Position numbers and translations under genes: made by a program. From positions 2,053 through 66,052 of the forward strand of contig NZ_LMPJ01000001.1 in the NCBI RefSeq assembly GCF_001424585.1: a stretch of 64,000 nt of DNA, written 5' to 3'. This stretch comes from Chryseobacterium sp. Leaf180 (lineage in GTDB: Bacteria; Bacteroidota; Bacteroidia; Flavobacteriales; Weeksellaceae). Positions 18,391 to 29,474 of this stretch are shown one piece after another. Under the pieces are notes generated by a model. The model was not told the origin of the DNA. It worked only from the letters and a program-made list of their open reading frames with translations, and made no database searches. How positions within the stretch are numbered: the first letter of the stretch is position 1; each line of letters opens with the position of its first letter.

Positions 18391-19683
18391 ATGCAGGCTC
18401 CAAAAAACCAAAATATCAGGTGGTTTATGCTTTCGCTGGTCTTTCTCGCCACGACCATCAATTATCTCGACCGACAGGTGATGGGTTTGCTGAAACCTGT
18501 TCTTGAAAAGGAATTTAACTGGGACGAAAAGGATTACAGCTACATTGTAATGGCTTTTACGACGACGTATGCCATCGGATATCTGGCGATGGGAAGATTC
18601 ATCGACAGAGTCGGGACAAAAATCGGGTACGCAGTTTCGTTGATTGTATGGAGTTTAGCGTCTATCGGTCATGGTTTTGTAAAAAGCACCGTCGGATTTT
18701 TAATTGCGAGAAGTACACTCGGAATCAGCGAAGCAGGAAATTTTCCGGCGGCGATAAAATCAGTTGCCGAATGGTTTCCGAAAAAAGAAAGAGCATTAGC
18801 GACAGGAATTTTTAATTCCGGAGCGACCGTCGGAGCAATTTTAGCGCCGCTTCTCGTGCCGTTCATCCTTGCTAATTACGGATGGAGACAGACTTTTGTC
18901 TGGATTGGTGCGATTGGTTTGGTTTGGATTGTTCTGTGGTGGAGATTTTATCAAATCCCGGAAAAGACAAATAAACTCAGCAAAGAAGAACTCGCATACA
19001 TAAAAAGCGATCAGGCAGGAATCACTGAAGAGCAGTCTAAAGTGCCGCTTTCCGAAATTTTAAAATATAAAGTCACATGGTCTTTTGCGATTGGAAAAGT
19101 GATGACCGACCCGATCTGGTATTTCTTCATGTTTTGGCTTCCGGCATATTTTGCGGATGTTTTCAAAATGGACTTATCAAAACCTTCGATTCCTTTAATC
19201 ATTATTTATAGTGGAACGACGCTCGGTAGTATTGGCGGCGGTTACCTTTCTTCAATGCTCATTAAAAAAGGCTGGGAAATCAAAAAAGCGAGAAGCGTTA
19301 CGATGCTCTTATTTGCACTGATGGTTGTGCCGGTCATGTTTTCAAAATATGTCGACAATATGTGGATGATCACGATTATCATTGCTTTTGCGACGGCCGC
19401 ACATCAGGGCTGGGGTGCAAATCTGATGACGACGGTTGGCGATAAACTTCCAAACAATTATGTAAGTTCTGTGATCGGTTTTGGCGGAATGCTCGGTTCA
19501 GTCGCAGGAATTATTTTCCCGTTATTCATCGGAATTGTGCTTGATACTTTCAAAAAATCAGGCAACATCAACGGCGGTTACAACATCATTTTCTTTATTG
19601 CAGGAATGTCTTACATCGCGGCATGGGGAATCATCTGGATCATTAACAGAAAACCTTCGAAAAATCAGATAAAATCGGTTTGA
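18391..19683 (+). CDS. exuT: MFS hexuronate transporter
   Basis: The 430-residue inner-membrane protein has about twelve membrane spans and the anion:cation symporter MFS signature NYLDRQVMG near residue 25, followed by GISEAGNFPAAIKSVAEWFPKKERA, typical of ExuT-type glucuronate carriers. Position directly after kdgA, with no gap, supports uptake of glucuronate (or its 4-O-methyl ether) from the periplasm. Confidence 0.9.
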   Translation: MQAPKNQNIRWFMLSLVFLATTINYLDRQVMGLLKPVLEKEFNWDEKDYSYIVMAFTTTYAIGYLAMGRFIDRVGTKIGYAVSLIVWSLASIGHGFVKSTVGFLIARSTLGISEAGNFPAAIKSVAEWFPKKERALATGIFNSGATVGAILAPLLVPFILANYGWRQTFVWIGAIGLVWIVLWWRFYQIPEKTNKLSKEELAYIKSDQAGITEEQSKVPLSEILKYKVTWSFAIGKVMTDPIWYFFMFWLPAYFADVFKMDLSKPSIPLIIIYSGTTLGSIGGGYLSSMLIKKGWEIKKARSVTMLLFALMVVPVMFSKYVDNMWMITIIIAFATAAHQGWGANLMTTVGDKLPNNYVSSVIGFGGMLGSVAGIIFPLFIGIVLDTFKKSGNINGGYNIIFFIAGMSYIAAWGIIWIINRKPSKNQIKSV

Positions 19684-19700
19684 CATTTTAAAAATGAAAT

Positions 19701-22166
19701 ATGAACTTGAAGTTTTCCATATTAACCTTGTGTCTTTTCCTAACCACATTTTCCTTTGCCCAAAAAGGAGGGAAATATAAGCTTTGGTATGATAAACCTG
19801 CCATTCAATGGGTGGAAGCGTTACCGATTGGAAACGGCAGACTGGCAGCGATGGTCTTTGGAGATCCTTACAGAGAGAAACTGCAGCTCAACGAAGGAAC
19901 TTTTTGGTCGGGCGGTCCTTCAAGAAATGATAATCCGGATGGTCCCAAAGTGTTGGATTCTATCCGCTATTATTTATTTAATGGAAATTACAAAAGAGCG
20001 GAAATCCTTTCCAATAAAGGCTTAACGGCAAAAACACTTCACGGTTCGGCATTTCAGAATATCGGTGATTTGAATCTTGATTTTAATAATCTTGGCGATG
20101 TTAAAGATTATTACCGTGAACTTGATATTGAAAAAGCAATCACAACAACCACTTTTTCTTCCAACGGAATTCATTATAAAAGAGAAGTTTTTGCGTCAAT
20201 TCCGGATCAGGTTATTGTGATAAAACTGAGTTCAGACAAAAAAAATGCACTGACTTTCAATGCCGGATTCGACAGCGAACTCAAAAAAAATGCAAATGCG
20301 ATTGATGCCAATACCTTGCAGATGAATGGCCTTTCTTCCACGCTGGACGGTGTTCAGGGACAAGTGAAGTTCAATGCACTGGCGAAATTCATTACCAAAG
20401 GCGGAAAAACTTCTATTTTAGGAAACGGCATTTCTGTTGCCAATGCCGATGAAGTAATGATTCTTATTTCAATCGCCACCAATTTCACAGACTACAAAAC
20501 TTTAAATACAGATGAAGTTTCCAAAAGCAAAAAATATATTGCACAATCAGAAACTAAAAATTTCAATACTTTATTTAAAAATCATCTCAAAAATTATCAG
20601 AATTATTTCAAAAGGCTAGAGCTAGATCTTGGAACTTCTCCTGCATCACAATTTCCAACAGATATTCGAATTAAAAACTTTGCAACAACTTACGATCCTG
20701 AGCTCGTTTCACTCTATTATCAGTTCGGACGCTATCTTTTAATTTCCTCATCGCAACCGGGCGGACAGCCTGCCAATCTTCAGGGGATTTGGAACAACTC
20801 CAACAAACCGGCGTGGGACAGCAAATACACCATCAACATCAATACGGAAATGAATTACTGGCCGGCAGAAAAGACCAGCCTTCCGGAAATGCACGAACCG
20901 CTGATTCAACTGATCAAAGATTTGAGCGTAACCGGAGCAGAAACAGCAAAAGTAATGTACAAAAGCCGAGGTTGGGTCGCACATCACAACACGGATATCT
21001 GGAGAATTACAGGTGTTGTCGATTTCGCCAATGCAGGACAATGGCCGATGGGAAGCGCGTGGCTCTCTCAGCATTTGTGGGAAAAATACCTTTATAATGG
21101 AGATGAAAATTATCTAAAATCTATTTATCCCGTTCTGAAATCCGCGACACAGTTCTACGAAGATTTCCTGATAGAAGAACCTACACACAAATGGCTCGTA
21201 GTGAGTCCGTCGATGTCTCCCGAAAATATTCCTAAGGGAAACAAAGGAAGTGCTTTGGCAGCAGGAAATACGATGGATAACCAGCTGATGTTTGATTTAT
21301 TTAACAAAACTAAAAAAGCTGCACAGATTTTAAATGTAGATTCAGATAAAATTTCGGTCTGGAATAATATCATTTCAAAATTACCACCAATGAAAATCGG
21401 CCGCTATGGGCAGCTGCAGGAATGGATGGAAGATTGGGACAACCCGAACGACAATCACAGACACGTTTCGCATTTGTACGGATTGTTTCCAGGTAATCAA
21501 ATCAATCCTGTCACAACACCGGAACTTTTTGATGCTGCAAAAACTGTTTTATTACACCGTGGCGACGTTTCCACAGGTTGGTCGATGGGCTGGAAAATCA
21601 ATCTCTGGGCTAAACTTCTGGATGGAAATCACGCCAACAAATTAATAAAAGACCAATTGACTTTGGTGGAAAAAGACGGTCGGGGACAAAATGGCGGAAC
21701 CTATCCAAACTTATTTGATGCCCATCCGCCGTTTCAGATTGACGGAAATTTTGGCTGTACTTCAGGAATTACCGAAATGCTTTTGCAGACCCAAAACGGA
21801 AGCATCGACATTTTACCCGCACTTCCCGACGAATGGAAAAATGGAAATATTTCCGGACTGAAAGCATATGGCGGTTTCGAGATCAGCATTGTTTGGAAAG
21901 ATCATCAGGCGACGGAAGTAATTATCAAGTCGACTCTTGGCGGAAATTGCAGAATCAGCGTTCCCAATGAAATGGAATTAAAAGGAAAATCGAAACTCAA
22001 AAAATCAGAAGGCAAAAACACAAATCCTTTTTTTGAAACTCCTGAAATTAAAAACCCGATAATTTCGCCGGAAGCAAAATTGAATGCGGTCAAAATGAAG
22101 GAAGAATTCAAGTACGATTTTCCGACAGAAGCAGGCAAAACTTACACTTTAAAAATTAAATCATAA
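19701..22166 (+). CDS. GH95 glycoside hydrolase, probable alpha-L-galactosidase
   Basis: The 821-residue protein has a type I signal peptide (cut near FSFA-QKG) and the GH95 start (LWYDKPAIQWVEALPIGNGRLAAMVFG). The catalytic segment is KYTININTEMNYW, with N379 and N381 as the Asn pair that helps the general base. GH95 includes alpha-1,2-L-fucosidases and alpha-L-galactosidases. In characterised fucosidases the residue two before the first Asn is His; here it is Thr377, as I recall for the B. ovatus xylan-locus alpha-L-galactosidase. L-Gal caps on complex xylan are thus the likely substrate (inference). It starts 17 bp after exuT. Confidence 0.85.
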   Translation: MNLKFSILTLCLFLTTFSFAQKGGKYKLWYDKPAIQWVEALPIGNGRLAAMVFGDPYREKLQLNEGTFWSGGPSRNDNPDGPKVLDSIRYYLFNGNYKRAEILSNKGLTAKTLHGSAFQNIGDLNLDFNNLGDVKDYYRELDIEKAITTTTFSSNGIHYKREVFASIPDQVIVIKLSSDKKNALTFNAGFDSELKKNANAIDANTLQMNGLSSTLDGVQGQVKFNALAKFITKGGKTSILGNGISVANADEVMILISIATNFTDYKTLNTDEVSKSKKYIAQSETKNFNTLFKNHLKNYQNYFKRLELDLGTSPASQFPTDIRIKNFATTYDPELVSLYYQFGRYLLISSSQPGGQPANLQGIWNNSNKPAWDSKYTININTEMNYWPAEKTSLPEMHEPLIQLIKDLSVTGAETAKVMYKSRGWVAHHNTDIWRITGVVDFANAGQWPMGSAWLSQHLWEKYLYNGDENYLKSIYPVLKSATQFYEDFLIEEPTHKWLVVSPSMSPENIPKGNKGSALAAGNTMDNQLMFDLFNKTKKAAQILNVDSDKISVWNNIISKLPPMKIGRYGQLQEWMEDWDNPNDNHRHVSHLYGLFPGNQINPVTTPELFDAAKTVLLHRGDVSTGWSMGWKINLWAKLLDGNHANKLIKDQLTLVEKDGRGQNGGTYPNLFDAHPPFQIDGNFGCTSGITEMLLQTQNGSIDILPALPDEWKNGNISGLKAYGGFEISIVWKDHQATEVIIKSTLGGNCRISVPNEMELKGKSKLKKSEGKNTNPFFETPEIKNPIISPEAKLNAVKMKEEFKYDFPTEAGKTYTLKIKS

Positions 22167-22180
22167 TCTAAAATATAACA

Positions 22181-23899
22181 ATGAAAAAGATAACAATGAA
22201 TCCCAATTTTGTTCGAAACAGAACCTGCATTTTTGCTGCTCTCGCTTTACTTTCGGTAAGCAGTTTTTCAGCACAAACCTTCACGGACTTTTCCTACAAA
22301 GGAAATGATAAAATCTACGCAAACAATCCTCTCAAAGAAAACGAGTTTTACACTCCAATTCTTCAGGGCTGTTATCCCGATCCGAGTATTACAAGAAAAG
22401 GAGACGATTATTACCTGGTGAATTCTTCATTTTCAATGTTTCCGGGCGTTCCGATTTTTACTTCTAAAGATTTGGTAAACTGGAAACAGGTTGGTCACGT
22501 TCTCGACAGACCTTCTCAGCTTAAAGTAGAAAAAGGAGGCGTCTCTCAGGGAATTTATGCGCCGGATATCAAATACAACAAGTACAATGACACGTTTTAT
22601 ATGATTACCACCCAGATTGCCGGCGGAGTCGGAAATATGGTCGTGAAAACAAAAGATCCTGCAAAAGGCTGGAGTGAAGTTAAGAAACTGAATTTCGACG
22701 GAATCGATCCTGCCATTTTCTTTGATGACGACGGTAAAGCCTACATTGTTCACAATGATGCACCACCAAAAGGAACAGAGCAGTACAACGGTCACCGTGT
22801 CATCAAAATGTGGGATTATGATTTGGAAAAAGATCAGGTTGTGGCTGGTTCAGATAAAATTATTGTGAACGGTGGCGTGGATCTTTCCCAAAAACCAATC
22901 TGGATAGAAGGTCCACATTTATATAAAAAGAACGGAAAATATTTCCTGATGTGCGCAGAAGGCGGAACTGGCGGTAACCATAGTGAAGTTATTTTTATGT
23001 CAGATTCTCCGAAAGGGCCTTTCATTCCTGCGAAAAATAATCCTATTTTAACTCAAAGATATTTTCCGAAAGACAGAAAAGATAAAGTAGATTGGGCTGG
23101 TCACGCCGATTTGGTGGAAACGCCTGATGGAAAATATTACGGCGTGTTTTTGGCCATTCGTCCCAACGAAAAAGGTCGTGTGAACCACGGAAGAGAAACC
23201 TTCATTCTTCCCGTAGACTGGAGTGGTAAATATCCTGTTTTTGAAAACGGTTTAGTTCCAATGAAGCCAAAATTGAAATTACCGGAAGGCGTAAAAAATC
23301 AAACCGGAGAAAACGGATTTTTCCCGAACGGAAATTTCACATACAACGATAAACTGACAGACAAAAATCTTGATTTCCGATGGATTGCAATGCGTGGACC
23401 TCGCGAAAATTTCATTACGGTTACTAAATATGGCGTAAAAGTGAATCCTATGGAAACGAATATCAAAGCATTGGCTCCGGTTTCGGCATTATTCCACAGA
23501 TTACAGCACGAAGATTTTGAAACTTCAGTAACACTTGATTTCAAACCAAAATCTGAAAAAGAATTAGCCGGAATCACTTGTTATCAGAGCGAAAGATTCA
23601 ACTACGTTTTCGGAATTATCAAAAAAGGCAAAGACTATTATATCGTTCTGGAAAGAACCGAAAAAGGAAGTTCAAAACTGATTGCAAGCGAAAAGATTGC
23701 CCTTTCAAAAACCATCAAATTGCAGGTAGTTGGCGAAAAAGATGATCTCAATTTCAATTACGCTGTGGACGGTAAAAACTTCAAGAATCTTGGTGGTCCG
23801 GTTTCCGGAGATATCCTTTCTACTGATGTGGCAGGCGGTTTTACAGGAAGTTTGATTGGTTTGTACAGCACGTCTTCTAACGATATTGTCCCTAACTAA
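22181..23899 (+). CDS. GH43 beta-xylosidase/alpha-L-arabinofuranosidase with C-terminal beta-sandwich
   Basis: The 572-residue secreted protein (signal ending near FSAQ) has a five-bladed GH43 domain, about residues 45-360. The base Asp lies in CYPDPSI, the pKa-modulating Asp in GIDPAIFFDDDG and the acid Glu in WIEGPHLY. A C-terminal beta-sandwich of about 200 residues follows, as in xylan-acting GH43 enzymes. Removal of terminal xylose or arabinose from imported oligosaccharides is inferred; subfamily needs alignment. It lies 14 bp after GH95. A dispersed repeat element follows it. Confidence 0.88.
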   Translation: MKKITMNPNFVRNRTCIFAALALLSVSSFSAQTFTDFSYKGNDKIYANNPLKENEFYTPILQGCYPDPSITRKGDDYYLVNSSFSMFPGVPIFTSKDLVNWKQVGHVLDRPSQLKVEKGGVSQGIYAPDIKYNKYNDTFYMITTQIAGGVGNMVVKTKDPAKGWSEVKKLNFDGIDPAIFFDDDGKAYIVHNDAPPKGTEQYNGHRVIKMWDYDLEKDQVVAGSDKIIVNGGVDLSQKPIWIEGPHLYKKNGKYFLMCAEGGTGGNHSEVIFMSDSPKGPFIPAKNNPILTQRYFPKDRKDKVDWAGHADLVETPDGKYYGVFLAIRPNEKGRVNHGRETFILPVDWSGKYPVFENGLVPMKPKLKLPEGVKNQTGENGFFPNGNFTYNDKLTDKNLDFRWIAMRGPRENFITVTKYGVKVNPMETNIKALAPVSALFHRLQHEDFETSVTLDFKPKSEKELAGITCYQSERFNYVFGIIKKGKDYYIVLERTEKGSSKLIASEKIALSKTIKLQVVGEKDDLNFNYAVDGKNFKNLGGPVSGDILSTDVAGGFTGSLIGLYSTSSNDIVPN

Positions 23900-23921
23900 A
23901 TTTTAAAATCAAAATATTTTT

Positions 23922-24039
23922 GGCAGCTTAATCCGCCTTCCGCTCTCAATCTTTTTATTATTGCGAACAATGTGAAGCGATCTGTTGAACTTTTCATCAA
24001 TCGCAATAACAAAAAGGATTTCCGCTCAAGTCGGGCTGC
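23922..24039 (+). repeat. Dispersed intergenic stem-loop element, copy 1
   Basis: GGCAGC opens and GGGCTGC closes this 118-bp element. The inner stem is the longest of the six copies: 23951-23966 pairs with 24001-24016 over 16 positions with one mismatch. It fills most of the gap between two GH43 genes. Confidence 0.8.
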
Positions 24040-24086
24040 TTTTATGCAGCGTTCCAAAATATTACAGACAATAAAATATCAAAACC

Positions 24087-25700
24087 GTGAAAATTAATAA
24101 ACCATTTTATATAGTTTCTCTTTTCGGATTTATCGGGCTGAATCTACTTTCAGCTCAGGTAAATCCTACTGAGAAACAACAGAAGACAGCATTTACAAAC
24201 CCAATCATTTGGGCCGATGCGCCGGATTTATCGATCACAAGAAACGGCGATGATTTTTATCTCATCAGCACCACAATGCACCTGATGCCGGGCGCTCCGG
24301 TGATGCATTCCAAAGATTTGGTTCACTGGGAAATGGCAAGTTATGTATTTGACATGTTAAATGACAATTCTAAATACGATTTGATAAACGGAACTGTTTA
24401 CGGACGCGGGCAATGGGCATCGTCAATCCGCTTTCATAAAGGGAAATATTACGTTTTGTTTTCCCCGAATGACGAGCCGTTCAAATCTTATTTTTATGTT
24501 TCCGACAATCCTGAAAAAGGAAACTGGAAACTGATTACCAGAACCAGACATTTTCACGATGCATCTTTGCTTTTTGATGATGACGACAGGGTTTACGTGT
24601 TCACGTCCAACAAAGTTTTTGAATTAAGTCCAGATTTTAAAGAAGTCATCGGAAATCCTGAAGGAACGGTGGTTTTTAAAAAAGATGCTTCGGAAACCGG
24701 ACTTCTGGAAGGCAATCAAATTATAAAGAAAGACGGAAAATATTATATGATGATGATTTCCTGGCCAAGAGGTGGAAAACGCCGTCAGGAAGTTTACAGA
24801 GCTGATCAGGCGACCGGACCTTACGAGAAAAAAATCATTTTGGAAGACAATTTCCTCGGATTTTCCTATGCAGGACAAGGTGCTTTGATTGATGATAAAA
24901 ACGGAAATTGGTATTCGCTAATTTTTCAGGATAGAGGTGGAGTTGGACGTGTTCCGATTTTAATTCCTGTAAAATGGGAAAACGGTTGGCCGGTTTTAGG
25001 TGACAACGGAAAAATTCCTTTGAATGGTGAAGTTCCGCTTCCTCCCTTCAAACCTAAAAATAGCATCGTTGAGAGCGATGAGTTTTCAGATAATAAGTTA
25101 AAAATCCAGTGGCAGTGGAATCATAATCCGGTGAATGAATCCTGGTCTTTATCCGATCGAAAAGGATTTATGAGACTGAAAACGGGTAGAATTGTAGATA
25201 ATCTCTATGCCGCTCCCAATACTTTAACCCAAAGAATGGAAGGCCCGAAATCTACCGCGATTGTTGCTCTGGATTTGAAAGGTATGAAAGATGGCGATGT
25301 TACAGGTTTCAGTGCGTTCAACGGAGATTCAGGGATTTTGTCGGTGGTAATGGAAGGCAGTAAAAAGTTTGTCATTTTTGAAACAGATGAGGTAAGTTTA
25401 GACAATAAAACTAAAGCAATTTTGGGTGTTAAAAAAGACGAAAAGAAGAGATTTCCATTAAACTCGGACAAGGTTTATTTTAAAATTGACGTCGATTTCA
25501 ATCTCGGAAAAGATCTGGCCAATTTCTCGTACAGCACCGATCAGAAAATCTGGACGGAGATGGCGAAAGATTACAAAATGATTTTCGATTACCGAAGATT
25601 GTTTATGGGCTCCAAATTTGCCATTTTCAATTATGCCACGAAAAGTACAGGAGGTTTTGTAGACGTAGATTTTTTCAGGGTGAATAAAAGTTCCGAGTAA
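24087..25700 (+). CDS. GH43 xylan side-chain or xylosidase enzyme
   Basis: The start is a GTG at 24087 giving a signal peptide (…LLSAQ). The 537-residue protein has a GH43 domain with base Asp in WADAPDLSI, a STTMHLMPGAPVMHSKDLVHWE segment, a central Asp in HDASLLFDDDD and acid Glu in LLEGNQIIKK, then a C-terminal beta-sandwich (about 330-537). The STTMH form suggests subfamily 12-like enzymes active on arabinoxylan (tentative). It is a distant paralogue of the preceding GH43. Confidence 0.85.
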   Translation: MKINKPFYIVSLFGFIGLNLLSAQVNPTEKQQKTAFTNPIIWADAPDLSITRNGDDFYLISTTMHLMPGAPVMHSKDLVHWEMASYVFDMLNDNSKYDLINGTVYGRGQWASSIRFHKGKYYVLFSPNDEPFKSYFYVSDNPEKGNWKLITRTRHFHDASLLFDDDDRVYVFTSNKVFELSPDFKEVIGNPEGTVVFKKDASETGLLEGNQIIKKDGKYYMMMISWPRGGKRRQEVYRADQATGPYEKKIILEDNFLGFSYAGQGALIDDKNGNWYSLIFQDRGGVGRVPILIPVKWENGWPVLGDNGKIPLNGEVPLPPFKPKNSIVESDEFSDNKLKIQWQWNHNPVNESWSLSDRKGFMRLKTGRIVDNLYAAPNTLTQRMEGPKSTAIVALDLKGMKDGDVTGFSAFNGDSGILSVVMEGSKKFVIFETDEVSLDNKTKAILGVKKDEKKRFPLNSDKVYFKIDVDFNLGKDLANFSYSTDQKIWTEMAKDYKMIFDYRRLFMGSKFAIFNYATKSTGGFVDVDFFRVNKSSE

Positions 25701-25721
25701 AAGAAATGGAAGTAGGTTTTG

Positions 25722-25822
25722 GGCAGCTGTATCCGCGCGAGTTTATCCTGAGCTAGTCGAAGGGTTCCCGCTTTTTTGTTTCGCTCCGCTACACAAAAAG
25801 AGCTCCACTCAGCTCGGGCTGC
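25722..25822 (+). repeat. Dispersed intergenic stem-loop element, copy 2, with nested insertion
   Basis: The copy runs from GGCAGC to GGGCTGC and has the inner stem TTTTTTGT/ACAAAAAG. Compared with copy 3 its left arm is longer by roughly 22-26 bases, which contain CCTGAGCTAGTCGAAGGGTT (25747-25766), a member of a second repeat family. Confidence 0.75.
25747..25766 (+). repeat. CTGAGCTTGTCGAAGG-type short repeat, nested in copy 2
   Basis: CCTGAGCTAGTCGAAGGGTT resembles a short repeat common in many bacterial genomes. A degenerate relative lies at 49480-49499. Confidence 0.55.
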
Positions 25823-25852
25823 GAGTGATTCGGCGTAATAAAAAAAAATTTG

Positions 25853-25928
25853 TTCCGTAGGAGCAAGCTGTTAATAGCAAAAAGTTGCATCACCAAACCA
25901 AAGCCTCGTAGAGGCGACCTGCCAATTA
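25853..25928 (+). repeat. Two copies of a CCGTAGGAGCGACCTG-type short repeat
   Basis: One copy begins at 25853 (TTCCGTAGGAGCAAGCTG) and a second at 25904 (CCTCGTAGAGGCGACCTG). A third copy of the family is at 51270-51294. The CTCC-GTA-GGAG and CCTC-GTA-GAGG cores are self-complementary in different ways, preserving a tiny hairpin. Confidence 0.6.
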
Positions 25929-26024
25929 AGATTACGAAAGTTGACCAGGAAAAATGAAAAAAAGATAAACCAGTGCAGGTATTATTTTTTTGTCTAAAAT
26001 AATAAGTGTAAAAATTACAAATAA

Positions 26025-27959
<1,935 letters not shown>

Positions 27960-28039
27960 AAAAATTTAATTAAGAACGATCACAAAAAGACAATCATCTG
28001 AACTGATCACCGAATACCACTCACTATTTAATTTTTATT

Positions 28040-29425
28040 ATGAAAACGATGGTTAAAAATATTTTTAAAGTAAGCTTAACCGTGATAGGAACATTAGTTT
28101 CTGCCCAGAATCCCATCATCCAGACCAAATTCACGGCCGATCCTGCGCCAATGGTTTACAAAGACACCGTTTTTCTGTACACCAGTCACGACGAGGATGA
28201 CGCGTTCGGATTTAAAATGAAAGACTGGCTGTTGTACACTTCAACCGATATGGTCAACTGGACAGATCAGGGCGTGGTGGCTTCATTAAAGGATTTCAAA
28301 TGGACAGACCCGGAAAACGGGGCTTGGGCGCCTCAGGTTATAGAAAGAAACGGCAAGTTTTATATGTATTGCCCAATGCCCGGACAAAGAGGAATCGGAG
28401 TTTTGGTGGCCGACAGTCCGTATGGTCCGTTCAAAGATCCTATCGGAAAACCGCTGGTTAAAAATTCAAGTGACGATATCGACCCGACAGTTTTGATTGA
28501 TGATGATGGACAGGCTTATCTGTACTGGGGAAATCCCAATCTTTGGTATTTAAAACTGAATAAAGATATGATTTCTGTTGATGGGCCAATCGTAAAAGAT
28601 CAGTCGATTGCAAAAGTGAAAGGCTCGCCGGATCCTTTCCATTATCAGGAAGGGCCTTGGGCCTGGAAACGAAACGGAAATTTTTATATGGCGTATGCCT
28701 CAACTTGCTGTCCGGAGGGAATTGGTTATGCAATGGGCAAATCGGCAACCGGTCCGTGGGAATTTAAAGGAATGATTATGGACAGCGACAAACGTTCCAA
28801 CGGAAATCATCCTGGAATTATTGATTTTAAGGGTAAATCTTACGTTTTCGGTTTCAATTATAATCTTGGAAAACAGTCAGTCAGCAAGCATTATGAACGC
28901 CGTTCCATCTGTGTGAGCGAACTTATTTACAATACCGATGGTACCATTCAAAAATTACCGTTTTGGAATCCTGAAAGCGTAAAAAGAATTGCGACTTTGA
29001 ATCCTTATGAAAAGGTGGAAGCCGAAACGATTGCTTACAGTGAAGGTTTAAAAACAGAAAAAATGACCGAATGGGAAAGAAATAATCCCTACGACACGGG
29101 CAAAAAAATTACTGACCGAATGGTGGTTTCATCTATCAATAATGGCGATTACCTTAAAGTTCAGGGCGTTGATTTTTCTAAAGGAAGTAAACTCCTGGAA
29201 GTCTCAGTTGCATCAATAAATGGCGGGACGATAGAAATCCATACAGATTCATTGGATGGACAACTATTAGGAACTGTTCAAGTTGTCGGAAAAGCCGAAG
29301 GTGATGTTTTTAAAACTATCAAATCTCCTGTTAAAAATGTAAAAGGAATTCACGATTTATATTTTGTGTTCAAAGGAAACAAAGACCTTTTCTATTTTGA
29401 CTGGTGGAAATTCAGTTCTAAATAG
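28040..29425 (+). CDS. GH43 arabinoxylan hydrolase with CBM6-like C-terminus (paralogue 1 of 3)
   Basis: The 461-residue protein has a signal peptide (…TLVSAQ) and a GH43 propeller starting at [17 protein letters not shown] (base Asp). The central Asp is in DIDPTVLIDDDGQ and the acid Glu in YQEGPWAWKR. The last about 130 residues (from EKVEAETIAY) form a CBM6-like beta-sandwich. The layout fits GH43 subfamily 29-like arabinofuranosidase/xylanase enzymes (tentative). Close paralogues are at 34102 and 35512. It follows the esterase by 80 bp. Confidence 0.87.
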   Translation: MKTMVKNIFKVSLTVIGTLVSAQNPIIQTKFTADPAPMVYKDTVFLYTSHDEDDAFGFKMKDWLLYTSTDMVNWTDQGVVASLKDFKWTDPENGAWAPQVIERNGKFYMYCPMPGQRGIGVLVADSPYGPFKDPIGKPLVKNSSDDIDPTVLIDDDGQAYLYWGNPNLWYLKLNKDMISVDGPIVKDQSIAKVKGSPDPFHYQEGPWAWKRNGNFYMAYASTCCPEGIGYAMGKSATGPWEFKGMIMDSDKRSNGNHPGIIDFKGKSYVFGFNYNLGKQSVSKHYERRSICVSELIYNTDGTIQKLPFWNPESVKRIATLNPYEKVEAETIAYSEGLKTEKMTEWERNNPYDTGKKITDRMVVSSINNGDYLKVQGVDFSKGSKLLEVSVASINGGTIEIHTDSLDGQLLGTVQVVGKAEGDVFKTIKSPVKNVKGIHDLYFVFKGNKDLFYFDWWKFSSK

Positions 29426-29474
29426 GGCTTTATTTAAACTTTAAAAAGTTTCTTATTTCGCTTAAACTTTTAAA

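Noticed and set aside
26004..26022. AAGTGTAAAAATTACAAAT upstream of the double esterase as a further AraR operator
   Set aside because: Spacing matches, but it lies only 8 bp before the start codon, one half is degenerate and no -7 box stands at the 35-bp distance.
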